This document shows positions 7,920 to 16,114 of a DNA stretch of 64,000 nt, piece by piece; the first letter of the stretch is position 1, and each line of letters begins with the position of its first letter. A program made the position numbers and the translations under genes. This DNA is from an uncultured Burkholderiales bacterium. GTDB taxonomy: Bacteria; Pseudomonadota; Gammaproteobacteria; Burkholderiales; Burkholderiaceae_C. The stretch is taken from positions 1-64,000 of the forward strand of contig CAJBLW010000298.1 in assembly GCA_903953985.1 (NCBI GenBank). Reading direction: 5' to 3'. The notes under the pieces were generated by a model. That model was not told the DNA's origin, searched no databases, and worked only from the letters and a program-made list of their open reading frames with translations.

Positions 7920-9104
7920 ATGCTTCGCTCGTTCACCCTGCAAAACTTCCAGTCGTTCAGAGAGCCCGTGCAGATATCGCTGGAACTGAACCGCCACACC
8001 CCTGAGGATGGCCGGTCCTGCACGTCTGCTCTTGGCACCCGCCTTTCCAAAGCCATCGCGGTCGTGGGCGCCAACGCAAGCGGTAAAACAACCTTGATCA
8101 AGTCGCTGGTCTTCGTCGACTGGTTCGTCAAGCACTCGTTTCATGCCAAGCCAGACGAACCGATTCCCCTGGCAGCCCACTTTTCGGCAACGACCGAGCC
8201 CAGCACCTTTGAGGTGGAGTTCGAGTTGGACGGCCGTGAATGGCGCTACCGTCTGGTTGCCTCAAGGGATCGCGTCTATCACGAGTCGCTTTACAGCAAA
8301 CAAAGCCGTGCATTCTCGTATGTCTTTACCCGCGAATGGAATCCTGAACGCAAGGGCTATACGGTCAAACAGCAGCAGTTCGGCATGCTTCAAAAGGAAG
8401 CTGAGAAGGTTCGCGAAAACGCATCGCTGATCTCGACGGCCGCCCAATACGAGGTTGGCCTGGCCTTGAAACTGGTGACGGCCAATGTCCTGAGTAACGT
8501 CCATGGTCTCGGTCGCCAGGCAATGGGCCAAGATCAGATCATGCGTGCCTCCGAGTTCTATGCCAAAAATACGGCCATTCGCGGCCAGATGGCGACCCTG
8601 TTGCATCAGTGGGATTTTGGCCTGTCGGATGTGCGTGTCGAGAAACACACGGTGACACGTGAAAGTGGCAAAATCGAAGAGATTCACATCCCCTTCGGCA
8701 TTCATCGCGTAGGCGACAAAGAACATCCTTTGATGTTTTTGCATGAATCCAGTGGTACCCAGGGCGCATTCATATTGCTGTCCCGCATCTTGCCGGCGCT
8801 GCAGCACGGTGGTCTGGTCGTGATCGATGAGCTTGAAGCAGATCTCCACCCGCACATGCTCACCCCTCTGCTGGATTTGTTCTTTTCTCCGAAAACCAAC
8901 CCGCACAATGCGCAGATCATTTTTACCTGCCACTCAATCGAGGTGTTGAGCCTGCTGCACAAGGCGCAAGTGGTACTGGTCGAAAAGGATGACAACTGCG
9001 AGAGCGATGCCTGGCGACTGGACAGCGTCAAGGGTGTTCGTGCCGACGATAACCTCTACGCCAAATACATGGCCGGTGCATACGGCGCCATTCCCCAACT
9101 GTGA
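7920..9104 (+). CDS. AAA15-family ATPase, RloA/AbiLi-like
   Basis: This 394-residue ATPase starts with the typical N-terminal strand-helix (LRSFTLQNFQSFREP), followed by a Walker A motif GANASGKTT near residue 47. An ABC-like signature region with SSGTQ (about residue 280) and a Walker B segment VVIDELEADLHPHM (about residue 301) follow. The family is related to OLD and RecF-like ATPases. It is directly followed by a RloB-type Toprim gene, the arrangement known from the RloA/RloB and AbiL abortive-infection systems. I infer an anti-phage role in which the ATPase senses infection and controls the partner. Lower GC upstream suggests acquisition as cargo. Confidence 0.82.
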   Translation: MLRSFTLQNFQSFREPVQISLELNRHTPEDGRSCTSALGTRLSKAIAVVGANASGKTTLIKSLVFVDWFVKHSFHAKPDEPIPLAAHFSATTEPSTFEVEFELDGREWRYRLVASRDRVYHESLYSKQSRAFSYVFTREWNPERKGYTVKQQQFGMLQKEAEKVRENASLISTAAQYEVGLALKLVTANVLSNVHGLGRQAMGQDQIMRASEFYAKNTAIRGQMATLLHQWDFGLSDVRVEKHTVTRESGKIEEIHIPFGIHRVGDKEHPLMFLHESSGTQGAFILLSRILPALQHGGLVVIDELEADLHPHMLTPLLDLFFSPKTNPHNAQIIFTCHSIEVLSLLHKAQVVLVEKDDNCESDAWRLDSVKGVRADDNLYAKYMAGAYGAIPQL

Positions 9105-9113
9105 GAGATGGTG

Positions 9114-9620
9114 ATGGCTCGAAAACAACATCAGGTTCGCAAAACGCTGTTGATCGTTGGCGAGGGGGATTCGGAGGAAGCGTTCCTCAAGCACCTGCGT
9201 GAACTTTATTGCTCCGGCGGCGCTGGAGTGGCTGTCACTGTGCGCAATGCGCATGGCAAAGGGCCGGAGAACGTCATCGATCATGCAACCCGACTGGCCA
9301 GAATCGCAAGCTTTGACAAACGCGTAGCACTGCTCGACACGGATATCCCCTGGACGGACAAGCTGAAAAAGGAAGCACGCAAAGCGAAGATCAACATGAT
9401 CGGCTCGATTCCTTGCTTCGAAGGGCTGCTGCTGGCGATCCTTGGGAAATATCCTGCCGCGCAATGTGCGGATTGCAAAAAAGCGATCAGTTTGCTGTTG
9501 GGTGTCGACCTGACGGAAAGGCAGAGTTATGCCAAGCATTTTCCGAAGCCGGTGCTCGATGCCGCCAGATTGAAGATCGTCGAATTGGACCAGCTGCTGG
9601 CGGTCTTCGAGGGGCGTTGA
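9114..9620 (+). CDS. RloB/AbiLii-like Toprim-type protein
   Basis: About 168 residues. The N-terminus has the acidic Toprim-like motif LLIVGEGDSEEAFLKHL, a later acidic pair in ALLDTDIPW, and the RloB family hallmark SIPCFEGLLL. This is the expected partner of the upstream AAA15 ATPase, with only about 10 bp between them. By analogy with AbiL and PARIS-type systems it is the likely toxic effector, a nuclease released on infection. The start could be ATG 9108 or ATG 9114; 9114 has the better distance to the purine-rich site. Confidence 0.78.
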   Translation: MARKQHQVRKTLLIVGEGDSEEAFLKHLRELYCSGGAGVAVTVRNAHGKGPENVIDHATRLARIASFDKRVALLDTDIPWTDKLKKEARKAKINMIGSIPCFEGLLLAILGKYPAAQCADCKKAISLLLGVDLTERQSYAKHFPKPVLDAARLKIVELDQLLAVFEGR

Positions 9621-9646
9621 AAATTGAAACTGACCAGGGACATGCC

Positions 9647-9934
9647 ATGACCATTTCATCTGCCATCCACGACCGCCACCTACTGTCCTTCACCTATGAC
9701 GGATTCCCGAGGGTGGTTGAGCCCCACTGCTGTGGTACAGACAAAAAAGGACACCCGGCGCTTCGAGCTTACCAAGTGCAAGGCGGGAGTGAGTCCGGGG
9801 AGTACGTGGGCTGGAAGCTGTTCCACATCCGCGAGATTCGGCACCTCACGATTCTCCCCGGTAAATTTCCCGGGCCGCGTCCTGATTACAAACGGAACGA
9901 CAAAGCTTTCCTTCGCATCGAAGCGCAGATCTGA
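9647..9934 (+). CDS. Small WYL-like protein
   Basis: A 95-residue protein whose opening (IHDRHLLSFTYDGFPRVVEP) and ending (FHIREIRHLTIL) match the sheet of a WYL domain. There is no DNA-binding helix-turn-helix attached. WYL domains often act as ligand sensors in regulators of defence genes, so this gene may regulate or sense for the preceding RloA/RloB pair. It starts 26 bp after that pair. This is a family-based inference; a stand-alone WYL of this size is unusual but known. Confidence 0.65.
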   Translation: MTISSAIHDRHLLSFTYDGFPRVVEPHCCGTDKKGHPALRAYQVQGGSESGEYVGWKLFHIREIRHLTILPGKFPGPRPDYKRNDKAFLRIEAQI

Positions 9935-9941
9935 GCTCTAC

Positions 9942-9969
9942 GTCCGAAATTTGCATGCGTTTTTCGGAC
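9942..9969. terminator. Inverted repeat after the defence genes, possible terminator
   Basis: GTCCGAAA (9942-9949) pairs perfectly with TTTCGGAC (9962-9969) across a 12-nt loop. Runs of T occur inside the 3' arm, but no clear U-tail follows on the plus strand. It closes the cargo segment before the early operon. Confidence 0.45.
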
Positions 9970-9996
9970 TGAATATCCTCGCGCAGCGCGGAAAAT

Positions 9997-10031
9997 GCGC
10001 TTGGCTTCATTGCCAACCAGCGCCTCAATGG
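9997..10031 (+). repeat. Dispersed leader element, copy B
   Basis: CTTGGCTTC at 10000-10008, nine variable bases, then CAGCGC at 10018-10023 followed by CTCAATGG. It lies 27 bp before the start of the first early gene. An 18-codon frame beginning ATG at 9995 reads through the element and stops at 10051, 6 bp before that gene. Confidence 0.8.
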
Positions 10032-10057
10032 TGGTCATTCAACATCAATGAGTCACC

Positions 10058-10264
10058 ATGGAAATCCGACACCTGAATCAAAAGCAGCTGGCTGAACGCT
10101 GGCAGATCAGCGAAGCATCTCTTGAGCGTTGGCGCTCTGAAAAACTTGGCCCTGATTATCTCAAGCTGCATGGTCGGGTCTTATACCGACAACAAGACAT
10201 CGAAGCATTCGAGTCGCGCTGCTTGAGAAGCATGCGGCCTCAGGCCGACAGCGCAAGCCCCTGA
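10058..10264 (+). CDS. Excisionase-like helix-turn-helix protein 1
   Basis: A 68-residue MerR/excisionase-type winged helix protein. The recognition part is in LNQKQLAERWQISEASLERW (residues 5-24), followed by the wing segment YLKLHGRVLYRQQDIEAFE. It is closely similar to the product at 10432, so the two form a tandem duplication. Such proteins serve as excisionases or as transcriptional regulators; at the head of the early operon and next to a leader element, control of early transcription or excision is likely. The 10265-10431 gap holds no gene I can support. Confidence 0.8.
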   Translation: MEIRHLNQKQLAERWQISEASLERWRSEKLGPDYLKLHGRVLYRQQDIEAFESRCLRSMRPQADSASP

Positions 10265-10431
10265 TCCAGGCCTCGCACGGCCGAATCTCCAAGAACATGC
10301 CCGTTTCGACCGGCACAGGCAGCCATTGCCCGATCTGCCCACCCTTTGCGTCCACCTTGCCCACCGGTTTGCCCACCCCCTGAATCCCAAACTGCACTCA
10401 CGTTTTCGCAATCACCTGAAAGGAGATCAAC

Positions 10432-10644
10432 GTGAGTGTCAAACACCTGAATCAGCGCCAACTGGCTGAGCGCTGGAATGTCGCGGAGGCCACGCTCGAG
10501 CGCTGGCGATCCGCCGGTATCGGGCCGGTGTATCTGAAATTGCAGGGTCGCGTCCTATACCGCGTCGAGGACATCGAGGAGTACGAGGCGAGGAGTCTGC
10601 ACAGCAGCACGTCGTCGCGCGTGGTGGCAGGAGGTGTGGCATGA
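10432..10644 (+). CDS. Excisionase-like helix-turn-helix protein 2
   Basis: A 70-residue paralogue of the protein at 10058, with the same layout (LNQRQLAERWNVAEATLERW, then YLKLQGRVLYRVEDIEEYE). It starts with GTG behind a strong AAGGAG site. Its stop overlaps the next gene (ATGA), so it leads the tightly packed replication operon. Possible roles are early regulator or recombination directionality factor for one of the serine recombinases; this is inferred from family and place. Confidence 0.82.
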   Translation: MSVKHLNQRQLAERWNVAEATLERWRSAGIGPVYLKLQGRVLYRVEDIEEYEARSLHSSTSSRVVAGGVA

Positions 10645-11123
10645 ACCTGCCCCATCTGCCCTCTCAGCACGAAGATGTGCTGTCCATCCCGGCGACCGCA
10701 CTGGCCGCATTCGATGCCCGCAGCCTGTTCCAGCTGAAGACGCTGGCCGCCGACCGTCTGGCCACTGCCAAGGCTGAAGTCGATCACATCGAACACGCCC
10801 TGAACTTGAAGTATGCCGAGCGCGCTAAGCATCTGCGCATGGTCGCAGGCAAAGACAGCGGTGTGGTGCATTTCGACGATGGCGAGGTGCGCATCACGGC
10901 TGACCTGCCCAAGAAGGTCGAGTGGGATCAGGCGCTGCTGGCCAACCTGGATGCACGCATTGCCGCCAACGGCGACAACCCCCGCGAATTTATCGACGTC
11001 AGTTATCGCGTCTCAGAGACCAAGTTCTCCGCCTGGGCCAGTGCCCTGCGCGAGCAATTCATCCCCGCGCGAACCGTGAAGGTGGGCAAGCCCAGCTTCC
11101 GTCTCGCCCTGCTTTCGGAGTAA
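10641..11123 (+). CDS. Phage early protein, unknown function
   Basis: A 160-residue protein with a helical N-terminal half (residues 30-70, coiled-coil-like) and a compact C-terminal part. I do not recognise its family. It overlaps the HTH gene by 4 bp and is followed after 5 bp by another small gene, so it is part of the early operon that goes on to recombination and replication enzymes. No membrane segment, cysteine cluster or nuclease motif is visible. Confidence 0.65.
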   Translation: MNLPHLPSQHEDVLSIPATALAAFDARSLFQLKTLAADRLATAKAEVDHIEHALNLKYAERAKHLRMVAGKDSGVVHFDDGEVRITADLPKKVEWDQALLANLDARIAANGDNPREFIDVSYRVSETKFSAWASALREQFIPARTVKVGKPSFRLALLSE

Positions 11124-11128
11124 TCACC

Positions 11129-11413
11129 ATGTTCAAAAACCTCATCGAATCCCTGCGCAAAAAAACCTTGTCCCTGTCGGACCTGCCGGAAACCATCCGC
11201 GTCCCGGGTCACGCCGGGCAGACCGAGATCGACCGCCTTCCGCTCGACCAAGCATCGGTCGATGACCTCGCCTTTGCCATCCAGGGGCTGGAAGCCCGCT
11301 CGTCTGAGATCTCCTGCCAGTTGCATTCCCTGCGCCGCCTGCACGACCTGGCGCGCGCCCGGGGTGCGCTCGGCACGGACAAGGTCACCGAGATCTTTGG
11401 TGGGGAGGTCTGA
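11129..11413 (+). CDS. Small phage early protein, unknown function
   Basis: A 94-residue protein. The central and C-terminal parts look helical (DLAFAIQGLEARSSEISCQL). The start at 11129 is supported by its spacing to the upstream stop; a longer frame from 10922 lies inside the previous gene. One base separates it from the Sak4-like gene, so translational coupling is likely. No known family recognised. Confidence 0.6.
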   Translation: MFKNLIESLRKKTLSLSDLPETIRVPGHAGQTEIDRLPLDQASVDDLAFAIQGLEARSSEISCQLHSLRRLHDLARARGALGTDKVTEIFGGEV

Positions 11414-11414
11414 T

Positions 11415-12218
11415 ATGAGCTTTCCCTTCATCACCGCCGAGCAGCGCCTCGCAGAAAAGCGTGGCTCCAAGGGCGTCATTCTTGGGCCATCAGGTGTGGG
11501 CAAAACCACGCTGCTCAAAACCGCCGATGCGACCCGCACCCTGTTCATTGACCTGGAGGCTGGCGATCTGGCCGTGCTGGATTGGCCTGGCGACAGCGTG
11601 CGGCCACGCACCTGGCAGGAATGCCGCGATCTGGCCTGCTACATCGGTGGCCCGAACCCCGCGCTGCGTGACGACCAGTCCTACAGCCAGGCGCATTACG
11701 ACCAAGTGTGTGCCTTGTATGGCGATCCCGCCATGCTGGCCAAGTACTCGCTGATCTTTGTGGACTCGATCACGGTTGCGGGACGCCTGTGTCTGCAGTG
11801 GGCCAAGGGGCAGCCGCAGGCCTTCTCCGAAAAAACCGGCAAGCCCGACACACGCGGTGCCTATGGGCTGCATGCCAGCGAACTGGTCGGGTGGCTCACC
11901 CAGTTGCAGCATGTCCGTGACAAGGACATCTGGCTGGTCGGGATCCTCGACGAAAAGCTCGATGACTTCAACCGCAAGGTGTTCAGCCCTCAGATCGAAG
12001 GCTCCAAAGCCGCGCTGGAACTGCCCGGCATTGTCGATCAGGTCATCTCGATGGTGGTGCTCAAGTCGGATGACGGCACCCCTTATCGCGCCTTTGTCTG
12101 CCAGCACATCAACCCCTGGGGCTACCCCGCCAAAGACCGTTCCGGACGACTGGAAGTCGTCGAGGAGCCGCATCTGGGCCGCCTCATTTCCAAGATCACT
12201 GCGCCGCGCGCGCAATAA
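11415..12218 (+). CDS. Sak4-like RecA-fold ATPase (AAA_24)
   Basis: This 267-residue P-loop protein has Walker A in GPSGVGKTT (about residues 24-32) and a Walker B-like LIFVDSITVAGRL near residue 115. The layout is that of the AAA_24 phage nucleotide-binding proteins, which include the Sak4 single-strand annealing/recombination ATPases. It probably promotes homologous pairing during phage recombination-dependent replication, together with the following gene, which lies where an ssDNA-binding partner is usually found. It is 1 bp from the upstream gene. Confidence 0.83.
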   Translation: MSFPFITAEQRLAEKRGSKGVILGPSGVGKTTLLKTADATRTLFIDLEAGDLAVLDWPGDSVRPRTWQECRDLACYIGGPNPALRDDQSYSQAHYDQVCALYGDPAMLAKYSLIFVDSITVAGRLCLQWAKGQPQAFSEKTGKPDTRGAYGLHASELVGWLTQLQHVRDKDIWLVGILDEKLDDFNRKVFSPQIEGSKAALELPGIVDQVISMVVLKSDDGTPYRAFVCQHINPWGYPAKDRSGRLEVVEEPHLGRLISKITAPRAQ

Positions 12219-12232
12219 GCAGGAGAGTATTC

Positions 12233-12853
12233 ATGAACAGCTACAGCAATAACGCCGCCTGGAATGACTTCAACGATGCCGAAGACCAGCGCGAGTACGC
12301 CCTAATCCCACCCAAAACCCTGGCCAAGGTCATCATGGCCATTCGCCCGGGTGGGTATGACGATCCAAGCCAAGGCTGGACTGGCGGTTACGCGACCCGT
12401 TCCGACAAGACCGGTGCGATCTATCTCAACGCCAAGTTCACCATTCTGGAAGGACCGTTTGCCAAACGCGTGGTGTTCGGGCTGATTGGCCTGTCCAGTC
12501 CCAAGGGCCCGGAGTGGACCCATATCGGGCGTAGCTTCCTGCGCGCCATTCTGAACTCGGCACGAGGCATACATCCGGCAGACAACTCGCCACAGGCGCA
12601 GAGTGCGCGCCGCATCAAGGGCTTTGCCGATCTGGATGGTGTGGAGTTTGTCGCCCGCATTGATGTCGAGAAGGATCAGAACGGCGACGACAAGAACGTG
12701 ATAAAGGCCGCCATTCAGCCGGATCACAAAGAGTATGCCGTGCTGATGGGGCAGCCGATGCGCACCCCAAGCCAAGCGCCTTCGGCTCCCACCGGTACGC
12801 CCCCTATGACATCGGCGCCGGCCGTTCCCACTCGTCCTGCCTGGGCGCAATAA
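12233..12853 (+). CDS. Probable ssDNA-binding partner of the Sak4-like ATPase
   Basis: A 206-residue protein with a likely beta-rich core (residues 20-160) and a Pro/Ala/Thr-rich tail from about residue 175 ending in PAWAQ. I recognise no catalytic motif. Position directly after a Sak4-like gene and before a helicase, together with the flexible tail, suggests a phage single-strand DNA-binding protein. It does not carry the acidic DDIPF tip of bacterial SSB, so the call rests on context. Confidence 0.55.
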   Translation: MNSYSNNAAWNDFNDAEDQREYALIPPKTLAKVIMAIRPGGYDDPSQGWTGGYATRSDKTGAIYLNAKFTILEGPFAKRVVFGLIGLSSPKGPEWTHIGRSFLRAILNSARGIHPADNSPQAQSARRIKGFADLDGVEFVARIDVEKDQNGDDKNVIKAAIQPDHKEYAVLMGQPMRTPSQAPSAPTGTPPMTSAPAVPTRPAWAQ

Positions 12854-12865
12854 GGAGGACTACCC

Positions 12866-14548
12866 ATGATGCTGCGTCCTCGGCAGCGGGAATTCGTCAT
12901 CCGCTGCGTCACGGCCCTGAAAGCCCATGGCAACACCCTCGGTGTGGCGCCGACCGGTGCAGGCAAGACGATCTGCCTGTCCGGCACCGCCGGGGAGTTT
13001 CTTCAACATCCGGAGGCCAAGGCCTGCATCTTGGCGCACCGCGACGAATTGACCGCGCAAAACCTGGCGAAGTTTGGCCGCGTCAATCCGCACGTCAGCA
13101 CCTCGGTCTTCGATGCCCACCAGAAATCGTGGTCGGGTCAGGCCACCTTTGCCATGGTGCAAACCTTGGCACGCAACCTGGAGCAGATGCCCACGCTGGA
13201 CATGCTGGTGATCGACGAGGCTCACCACTGCGCGGCGCCCACCTACCGACAGATCATCGACTCGGTCTTGGCCAAGAACCCGCATGCGCTGATTTACGGC
13301 GTGACTGCTACGCCCAATCGCGGGGATGGCAAGGGCCTGCGTGAGGTGTTCTCCAATGTCGCAGACCAGATCAGGTTGGGCGAGCTGATCCGCTCTGGGC
13401 ATTTGGTGCCACCACGCACCTTCGTGGTCGATGTCGGAACGCGTGACGCACTCGACGGCGTGCGCAAACTGACCGATGACTACGACATGAATGCCGTGGC
13501 GTCGATCATGAACACCACGCCTGTCAATGCGGCGGTGGTCCAGCATTGGCAGGCGCATGCCGCCCGTCGCAAGACCATTGCATTCGCCGCCACCGTCGAT
13601 CATGCCCATGCCGTCTGCCAGGCCTTCAACGCGGCGGGGGTTCGGGCCGCAGTGGTTCATGGCGAGATGACACCTGCAGAACGTCAGTCCACGCTGAGGT
13701 CCTATGAATCCGGCGATGTAACGGTGCTGGTCAATGTCGCCGTGCTCACAGAAGGGTACGACTACACGCCCACCTCCTGCATCGTGCTGCTGCGCCCCAG
13801 TTCCTACAAGTCCACGTTGATCCAGATGGTCGGACGCGGCCTGCGCGTGGTCGACCCTGCCGAGCACCCCGGCGTCATCAAGACCGATTGCGTGGTGCTG
13901 GACTTTGGCACCGCCTCTCTGCGCCATGGCAGTCTGGAGCAGGAAGTCGATCTGGATGGTTTTGCCAGTGATGGCGAGGCGCCGACCAAGCGCTGCCCGC
14001 AGTGCGATGCAGAAGTGCCGATGGCCAGTCGCGAGTGTCCGCTCTGTGGCCACAGCTTTGCCAAGGCGATCGAGGAAGCGCGTCACCAAATCAGCGATTT
14101 TGTGATGACCGAAATCGATCTGCTCAAGCGCTCCAACTTCGCCTGGTGCGACCTTTTCGGCGACGACTGCGCGCTGCTGGCCACCGGTTTCAAAGCCTGG
14201 GCGGGTGTCTTCTTCCTAGGTGGGCGTTGGTACGCGGTGGGTGGTGCCGAAAAGTTGTCTCCTCGCTTGTTGGGTGCAGGGGAGCGCACGGTGTGTTTGG
14301 CCCAGGCCAATGACTGGCTCAACGACCAGGAAGTTGACGATGCCGCTCACAAGACCCGCCGCTGGTTGCAGGAGTCGCCCACACCTGGGCAACTGCGTTA
14401 CCTGCCTGCGCCGCTGCGCGCGGATTTCAGCCTGACCCGCTATCAGGTCTCAGCGCTGTTGACCTTTCAGTTCAACAAGGCGGCAATTCAGCGCCTGGTT
14501 GCCGCAGCCAACGATGCGGTGATGGCCGAGTTTCGGGAGGCTGCGTGA
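12866..14548 (+). CDS. SF2 DEAD/DEAH helicase with zinc-finger insert
   Basis: This 560-residue helicase has Walker A in APTGAGKT (residues 28-35) and a DEAH box at about 117-120. The C-terminal helicase domain carries the motif VI-like segment QMVGRGLRV near residue 320. A CxxC...CxxC zinc finger (CPQCDAEV...CPLCGHSF) follows near residue 377, then a 170-residue C-terminal extension. It is of the RecQ/UvrB-like superfamily 2 used by phages for replication and recombination. It starts after AAGGAGG and overlaps the next gene by 4 bp. Confidence 0.9.
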   Translation: MMLRPRQREFVIRCVTALKAHGNTLGVAPTGAGKTICLSGTAGEFLQHPEAKACILAHRDELTAQNLAKFGRVNPHVSTSVFDAHQKSWSGQATFAMVQTLARNLEQMPTLDMLVIDEAHHCAAPTYRQIIDSVLAKNPHALIYGVTATPNRGDGKGLREVFSNVADQIRLGELIRSGHLVPPRTFVVDVGTRDALDGVRKLTDDYDMNAVASIMNTTPVNAAVVQHWQAHAARRKTIAFAATVDHAHAVCQAFNAAGVRAAVVHGEMTPAERQSTLRSYESGDVTVLVNVAVLTEGYDYTPTSCIVLLRPSSYKSTLIQMVGRGLRVVDPAEHPGVIKTDCVVLDFGTASLRHGSLEQEVDLDGFASDGEAPTKRCPQCDAEVPMASRECPLCGHSFAKAIEEARHQISDFVMTEIDLLKRSNFAWCDLFGDDCALLATGFKAWAGVFFLGGRWYAVGGAEKLSPRLLGAGERTVCLAQANDWLNDQEVDDAAHKTRRWLQESPTPGQLRYLPAPLRADFSLTRYQVSALLTFQFNKAAIQRLVAAANDAVMAEFREAA

Positions 14549-14991
14549 GATGTGCTGTGTGTTCCCGTCAAGCCAAAGGCCTGGGGTATTTCAACCCACG
14601 CTTACGGCGTTCCGACCCCCGCCGCTACAACGACCGGTGGGTGTTCTGCTCCATGCGGTGCCAGAACGCCTTCTCCCGACTGATGGAGCGCCTGACCCCG
14701 CTTCAGGAGGAGGCCGTGATTGACCCCAGCGACATGGAGATCGCCGCTATGCGATCGGCACTCGGCCCCTTAGGCGAGTACGTCGCCTCCATCGGCATGG
14801 ATCGCCCTTTAGCCGACTACGGCAAGGACGAAGTCCTGCGCCTGGTGGAGGTCGTGGTCGACGCCTATCAGGCCCACATGTTGGCCGAGCACGAACGCAT
14901 GGTCGAGCGCGATCGCACTTTCTTTGAACAACTCGCCAGCCGCAAGGCCACTGCCAGCACGGGTGGCGATCACCACAGGATTCCATTTTGA
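14545..14991 (+). CDS. DUF6511-type zinc-binding phage protein
   Basis: A 148-residue protein opening with a CxxC (RCAVCSRQAKGLGYF) and a second Cys pair (FCSMRCQNAF), a treble-clef-like zinc motif. The rest is helical. I recognise the arrangement as the DUF6511 family found in phage replication operons. GTG at 14545 overlaps the helicase stop and the protein's own stop overlaps the nuclease start. Role unknown. Confidence 0.7.
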   Translation: MRCAVCSRQAKGLGYFNPRLRRSDPRRYNDRWVFCSMRCQNAFSRLMERLTPLQEEAVIDPSDMEIAAMRSALGPLGEYVASIGMDRPLADYGKDEVLRLVEVVVDAYQAHMLAEHERMVERDRTFFEQLASRKATASTGGDHHRIPF

Positions 14992-15773
14992 TGATCGACC
15001 TGAACCATCAACCCAAATTTCACGAGCAGGTGTCAATGCTGCTGGATGCAGCCTTGCAAGCCGAGCGCAGCCAGCAGGCCCGCCGGCGCTATCTGGGCGC
15101 CTCACGCCTCGGTGTCCCCTGCGAGCGCGCCCTGCAATACGAGTACGTCGACGCGCCGGTGGACGACGGTGCCGAGCTGCCTGGTCGCACGCTGCGGATC
15201 TTTGAAGTCGGCCATGTCATGGAGGACCTGGCCATTCGCTGGCTGCGCCTGGCTGGCTTCGACCTCTACACCCGCAAGCAGGATGGCGAGCAATTTGGCT
15301 TCTCCGTCGCGGGTGGCCGCATCCAGGGGCATATCGACGGCGTGATCGCTGGTGCTCCTGCCGACCTGGATTTGTCGTTTCCCATGCTCTGGGAGTGCAA
15401 GACCATGAACGACAAACACTGGCGCGACACTGCCAAAAAGGGCGTGACCGTGACCAAGCCGATCTACGCCGCGCAAATGGCGATCTATCAGGCGTACATG
15501 GAGCCGAGCATTCCTGGCATCGCATCTCAGCCTGCGTTGTTCACCGCCATCAACAAGGACACCCAGGAGCTTTGGTTGGAGCTGGTGCCGTTTGATGCAG
15601 CGCTTGCGCAGCGCATGTCTGATCGCGCTGTCAAAGTCATCCAGGCGACCGAGGCTGGTGAATTGCTGCCGCGCGTGGCGTCTGAGCCGAGTTTCTACGA
15701 GTGCAAGTATTGCGCCTGGGCGCGTCGGTGTTGGCGCGAGCAGGGTGTGAGCGCATCGGGGGTGCAGTCATGA
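14991..15773 (+). CDS. Cas4/RecB-like PD-(D/E)XK exonuclease with Fe-S cysteines
   Basis: A 260-residue nuclease. The catalytic residues appear as Asp116 (HIDGVI) and Glu135-Cys-Lys137 (LWECKTMND), the D...ExK core of PD-(D/E)XK enzymes. Four cysteines (Cys44, 238, 241, 247) stand as in Cas4 and AddB, where they hold a 4Fe-4S cluster between N- and C-terminal ends. It likely processes DNA ends for recombination with the Sak4-like protein. It overlaps both neighbours by 1 and 4 bp. No CRISPR array is present, so a Cas role is not indicated. Confidence 0.85.
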   Translation: MIDLNHQPKFHEQVSMLLDAALQAERSQQARRRYLGASRLGVPCERALQYEYVDAPVDDGAELPGRTLRIFEVGHVMEDLAIRWLRLAGFDLYTRKQDGEQFGFSVAGGRIQGHIDGVIAGAPADLDLSFPMLWECKTMNDKHWRDTAKKGVTVTKPIYAAQMAIYQAYMEPSIPGIASQPALFTAINKDTQELWLELVPFDAALAQRMSDRAVKVIQATEAGELLPRVASEPSFYECKYCAWARRCWREQGVSASGVQS

Positions 15774-16114
15774 ATGCGCGTCTTCCTCAACCCGTCATCG
15801 AGGCATTGACGGTGACCACTCGTCGCCAGAAACCCCTGATCGGTGCATCCCTGCTGGAGCGTCTGCTACTTCGCCATGTCGCTGTCGTGTGTCCGGAGTC
15901 GCGACTGGTCGTGGCTGTCATCAAACAGGCATTCATTGACCTGTGTTCGCCCTCTAAACATCTGCGCACTGAGGCCAGACGTTTCTTTCGAGACGGGCGC
16001 CTGGAGCTGTGGTGCGACCAGGTCGGTCTGTCCCCCAACTTCATGCGAGAGATCGCGACCAAGGCTGGCTACTTGAATCCGGCAGACACCGATGAAGGAG
16101 GTGTCCATGCTTGA
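15770..16114 (+). CDS. Small phage early protein, unknown function
   Basis: A 114-residue, mainly helical protein with no motif I recognise. The start at 15770 gives an ATGA overlap with the nuclease gene, which is the operon's habit. Its 3' end overlaps the primase start by 8 bp. A DNA-binding role is possible from its basic character, but nothing proves it. Confidence 0.6.
   Translation: MNARLPQPVIEALTVTTRRQKPLIGASLLERLLLRHVAVVCPESRLVVAVIKQAFIDLCSPSKHLRTEARRFFRDGRLELWCDQVGLSPNFMREIATKAGYLNPADTDEGGVHA

Noticed and set aside
14991..15773. Cas4-like nuclease as part of a CRISPR-Cas locus
   Set aside because: No repeat-spacer array and no other cas gene is present; the neighbours are phage replication genes.
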